From Roseibaca calidilacus (GTDB taxonomy: Bacteria; Pseudomonadota; Alphaproteobacteria; Rhodobacterales; Rhodobacteraceae): a stretch of 64,000 bases of DNA. Below are positions 63,619 through 64,000 of this stretch, one piece after another. Where the stretch lies: assembly GCF_001517585.1 (NCBI RefSeq), contig NZ_FBYC01000004.1:1364001-1428000 (forward strand), read 5' to 3'. The position numbers and the translations under genes were made by a program. A model generated the notes under the pieces. It was not told where the DNA came from. It made no database searches and worked only from the letters and a program-made list of their open reading frames with translations. Position 1 is the first letter of the stretch. Each line of letters opens with the position of its first letter.

Positions 63619-64000
63619 ATTGTGCTTCCTTCTGATCCGGGGTTGCGGCCACGGCAATCGCGGGTTCGGGCGCGCCAAGCGGTGCCAGCAAACCGGTGCC
63701 TTGGGTGACAAGTGCAAGTGGCAGGCCAAAACGCTGCGGCAGCGCACGATCTTCCAGCGTTAGCGGGCAAATATCGGCGCGGGTTAGCGCTATGGCATGG
63801 GCCAGGCTTGCAAATCGCGGCACAACCATGTCTTGCGCCTGCACATGCAGCCCGGTGGGCAGAACCAGCCAGCAGCGCGCGCCAGCCAAGCCTAGCAGCG
63901 GTTTGGCAAGAACAGGGGCAGACGCGCCCAAGCCCGACAGGTCCACGATCTGGGGCGCGGCGGGGGCAGGTTGCTCTAGACATGGCGCGGGGCCATCGGG
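63596..64000 (-). CDS. FlhF-like GTPase, C-terminal part (cut by window edge)
   Basis: 134 residues, the 3' end of a gene running off the right edge. The visible part resembles the end of an SRP-type GTPase domain: PQIVDLSGLGAS (compare the IDTAG strand), AGARCWLVLPTGLHVQAQDM, IALTRADICPLTLEDRALPQRFGLPLALVTQGTG (compare TKLDE and the LPLAYLTxGQ strand of FlhF). The G4-like motif reads TRAD and not TKLD. Position directly upstream of and overlapping fliA fits the flhF-fliA order of polar flagellar operons. Confidence is limited by the missing N-terminus. Confidence 0.55.
   Translation of the reverse strand, partial: PDGPAPCLEQPAPAAPQIVDLSGLGASAPVLAKPLLGLAGARCWLVLPTGLHVQAQDMVVPRFASLAHAIALTRADICPLTLEDRALPQRFGLPLALVTQGTGLLAPLGAPEPAIAVAATPDQKEAQYVAARVS

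Overview
The window is a stretch of a high-GC alphaproteobacterial chromosome, almost certainly Rhodobacterales (Rhodobacteraceae/Paracoccaceae). The grounds are an ALA synthase (C4 pathway) gene with a perfect FNR-type box, the RpoE/ChrR singlet-oxygen sigma/anti-sigma pair with its divergent oxidoreductase operon, ethylmalonyl-CoA mutase, aerobic-type cobaltochelatase genes cobS and cobT, CcrM, a split RodZ-IspG neighbourhood and a single contiguous flgBCDEFGHIJKL operon. I see no tRNA, rRNA, insertion sequence, prophage or CRISPR array. Coding density is high and most genes sit in short operons with ATGA or GTGA overlaps.

Layout. 1-4.4 kb (minus): a truncated LysR regulator, nagZ, a SPOR-domain protein and argS. 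4.5-8.6 kb (plus): a Gfo/Idh/MocA oxidoreductase, clpP, clpX and a diguanylate cyclase broken by a one-base frameshift in a C run. 8.6-10.8 kb (minus): a one-carbon trio (pterin/corrinoid methyltransferase, MetF-like protein, small 'virulence factor' family protein). 11-16.8 kb: ppx/gppA, rlmE, a hydrolase, zapA with a coiled-coil partner, and transketolase. 16.9-21.3 kb (minus): ispG, rodZ, hemA and a small secreted protein. 21.4-30.8 kb: M20 peptidase, P450, cobS, a nuclease lipoprotein, a TbpB-like lipoprotein, an unusual soluble chemoreceptor-tip/Cache protein, an FMN reductase and cobT. 31-33.9 kb (minus): xthA and ecm. 34-40.5 kb: the RpoE-ChrR locus with a divergent five-gene operon. 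40.5-49.4 kb: gamma-glutamyltransferase, ccrM, rnhB, small secreted proteins, a membrane-bound winged-helix protein, 1-Cys peroxiredoxin, aldehyde dehydrogenase and a MATE exporter.

49.6-64 kb is a flagellar block: a FliS-like chaperone, flgL to flgB on the minus strand, then a proline-rich protein, a LuxR-type response regulator, a flagellar lytic transglycosylase (SltF-like), an unknown protein, a FliA-type sigma factor and the 3' end of an FlhF-like gene. Two sites match the sigma-54 consensus with correct spacing. One is upstream of flgB and lies inside a 28-bp near-palindrome that reads as a second sigma-54 promoter the other way. The other lies immediately upstream of the transglycosylase. 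Together with the FliA-type sigma factor this suggests a sigma-54/sigma-28 flagellar hierarchy, not the CtrA-controlled type common in alphaproteobacteria.

Regulatory themes read directly from the DNA: oxygen (FNR box at hemA), singlet oxygen (two divergent TGATCC-N18 promoters at rpoE), iron/haem/peroxide (an Irr-type iron control element upstream of the peroxiredoxin), adenine methylation (GANTC sites before ccrM) and flagellar sigma-54 promoters. No single undescribed system stands out. The best candidates for new biology are the palindromic bidirectional sigma-54 promoter, the inverted chemoreceptor-tip/Cache protein and the membrane-anchored winged-helix protein.
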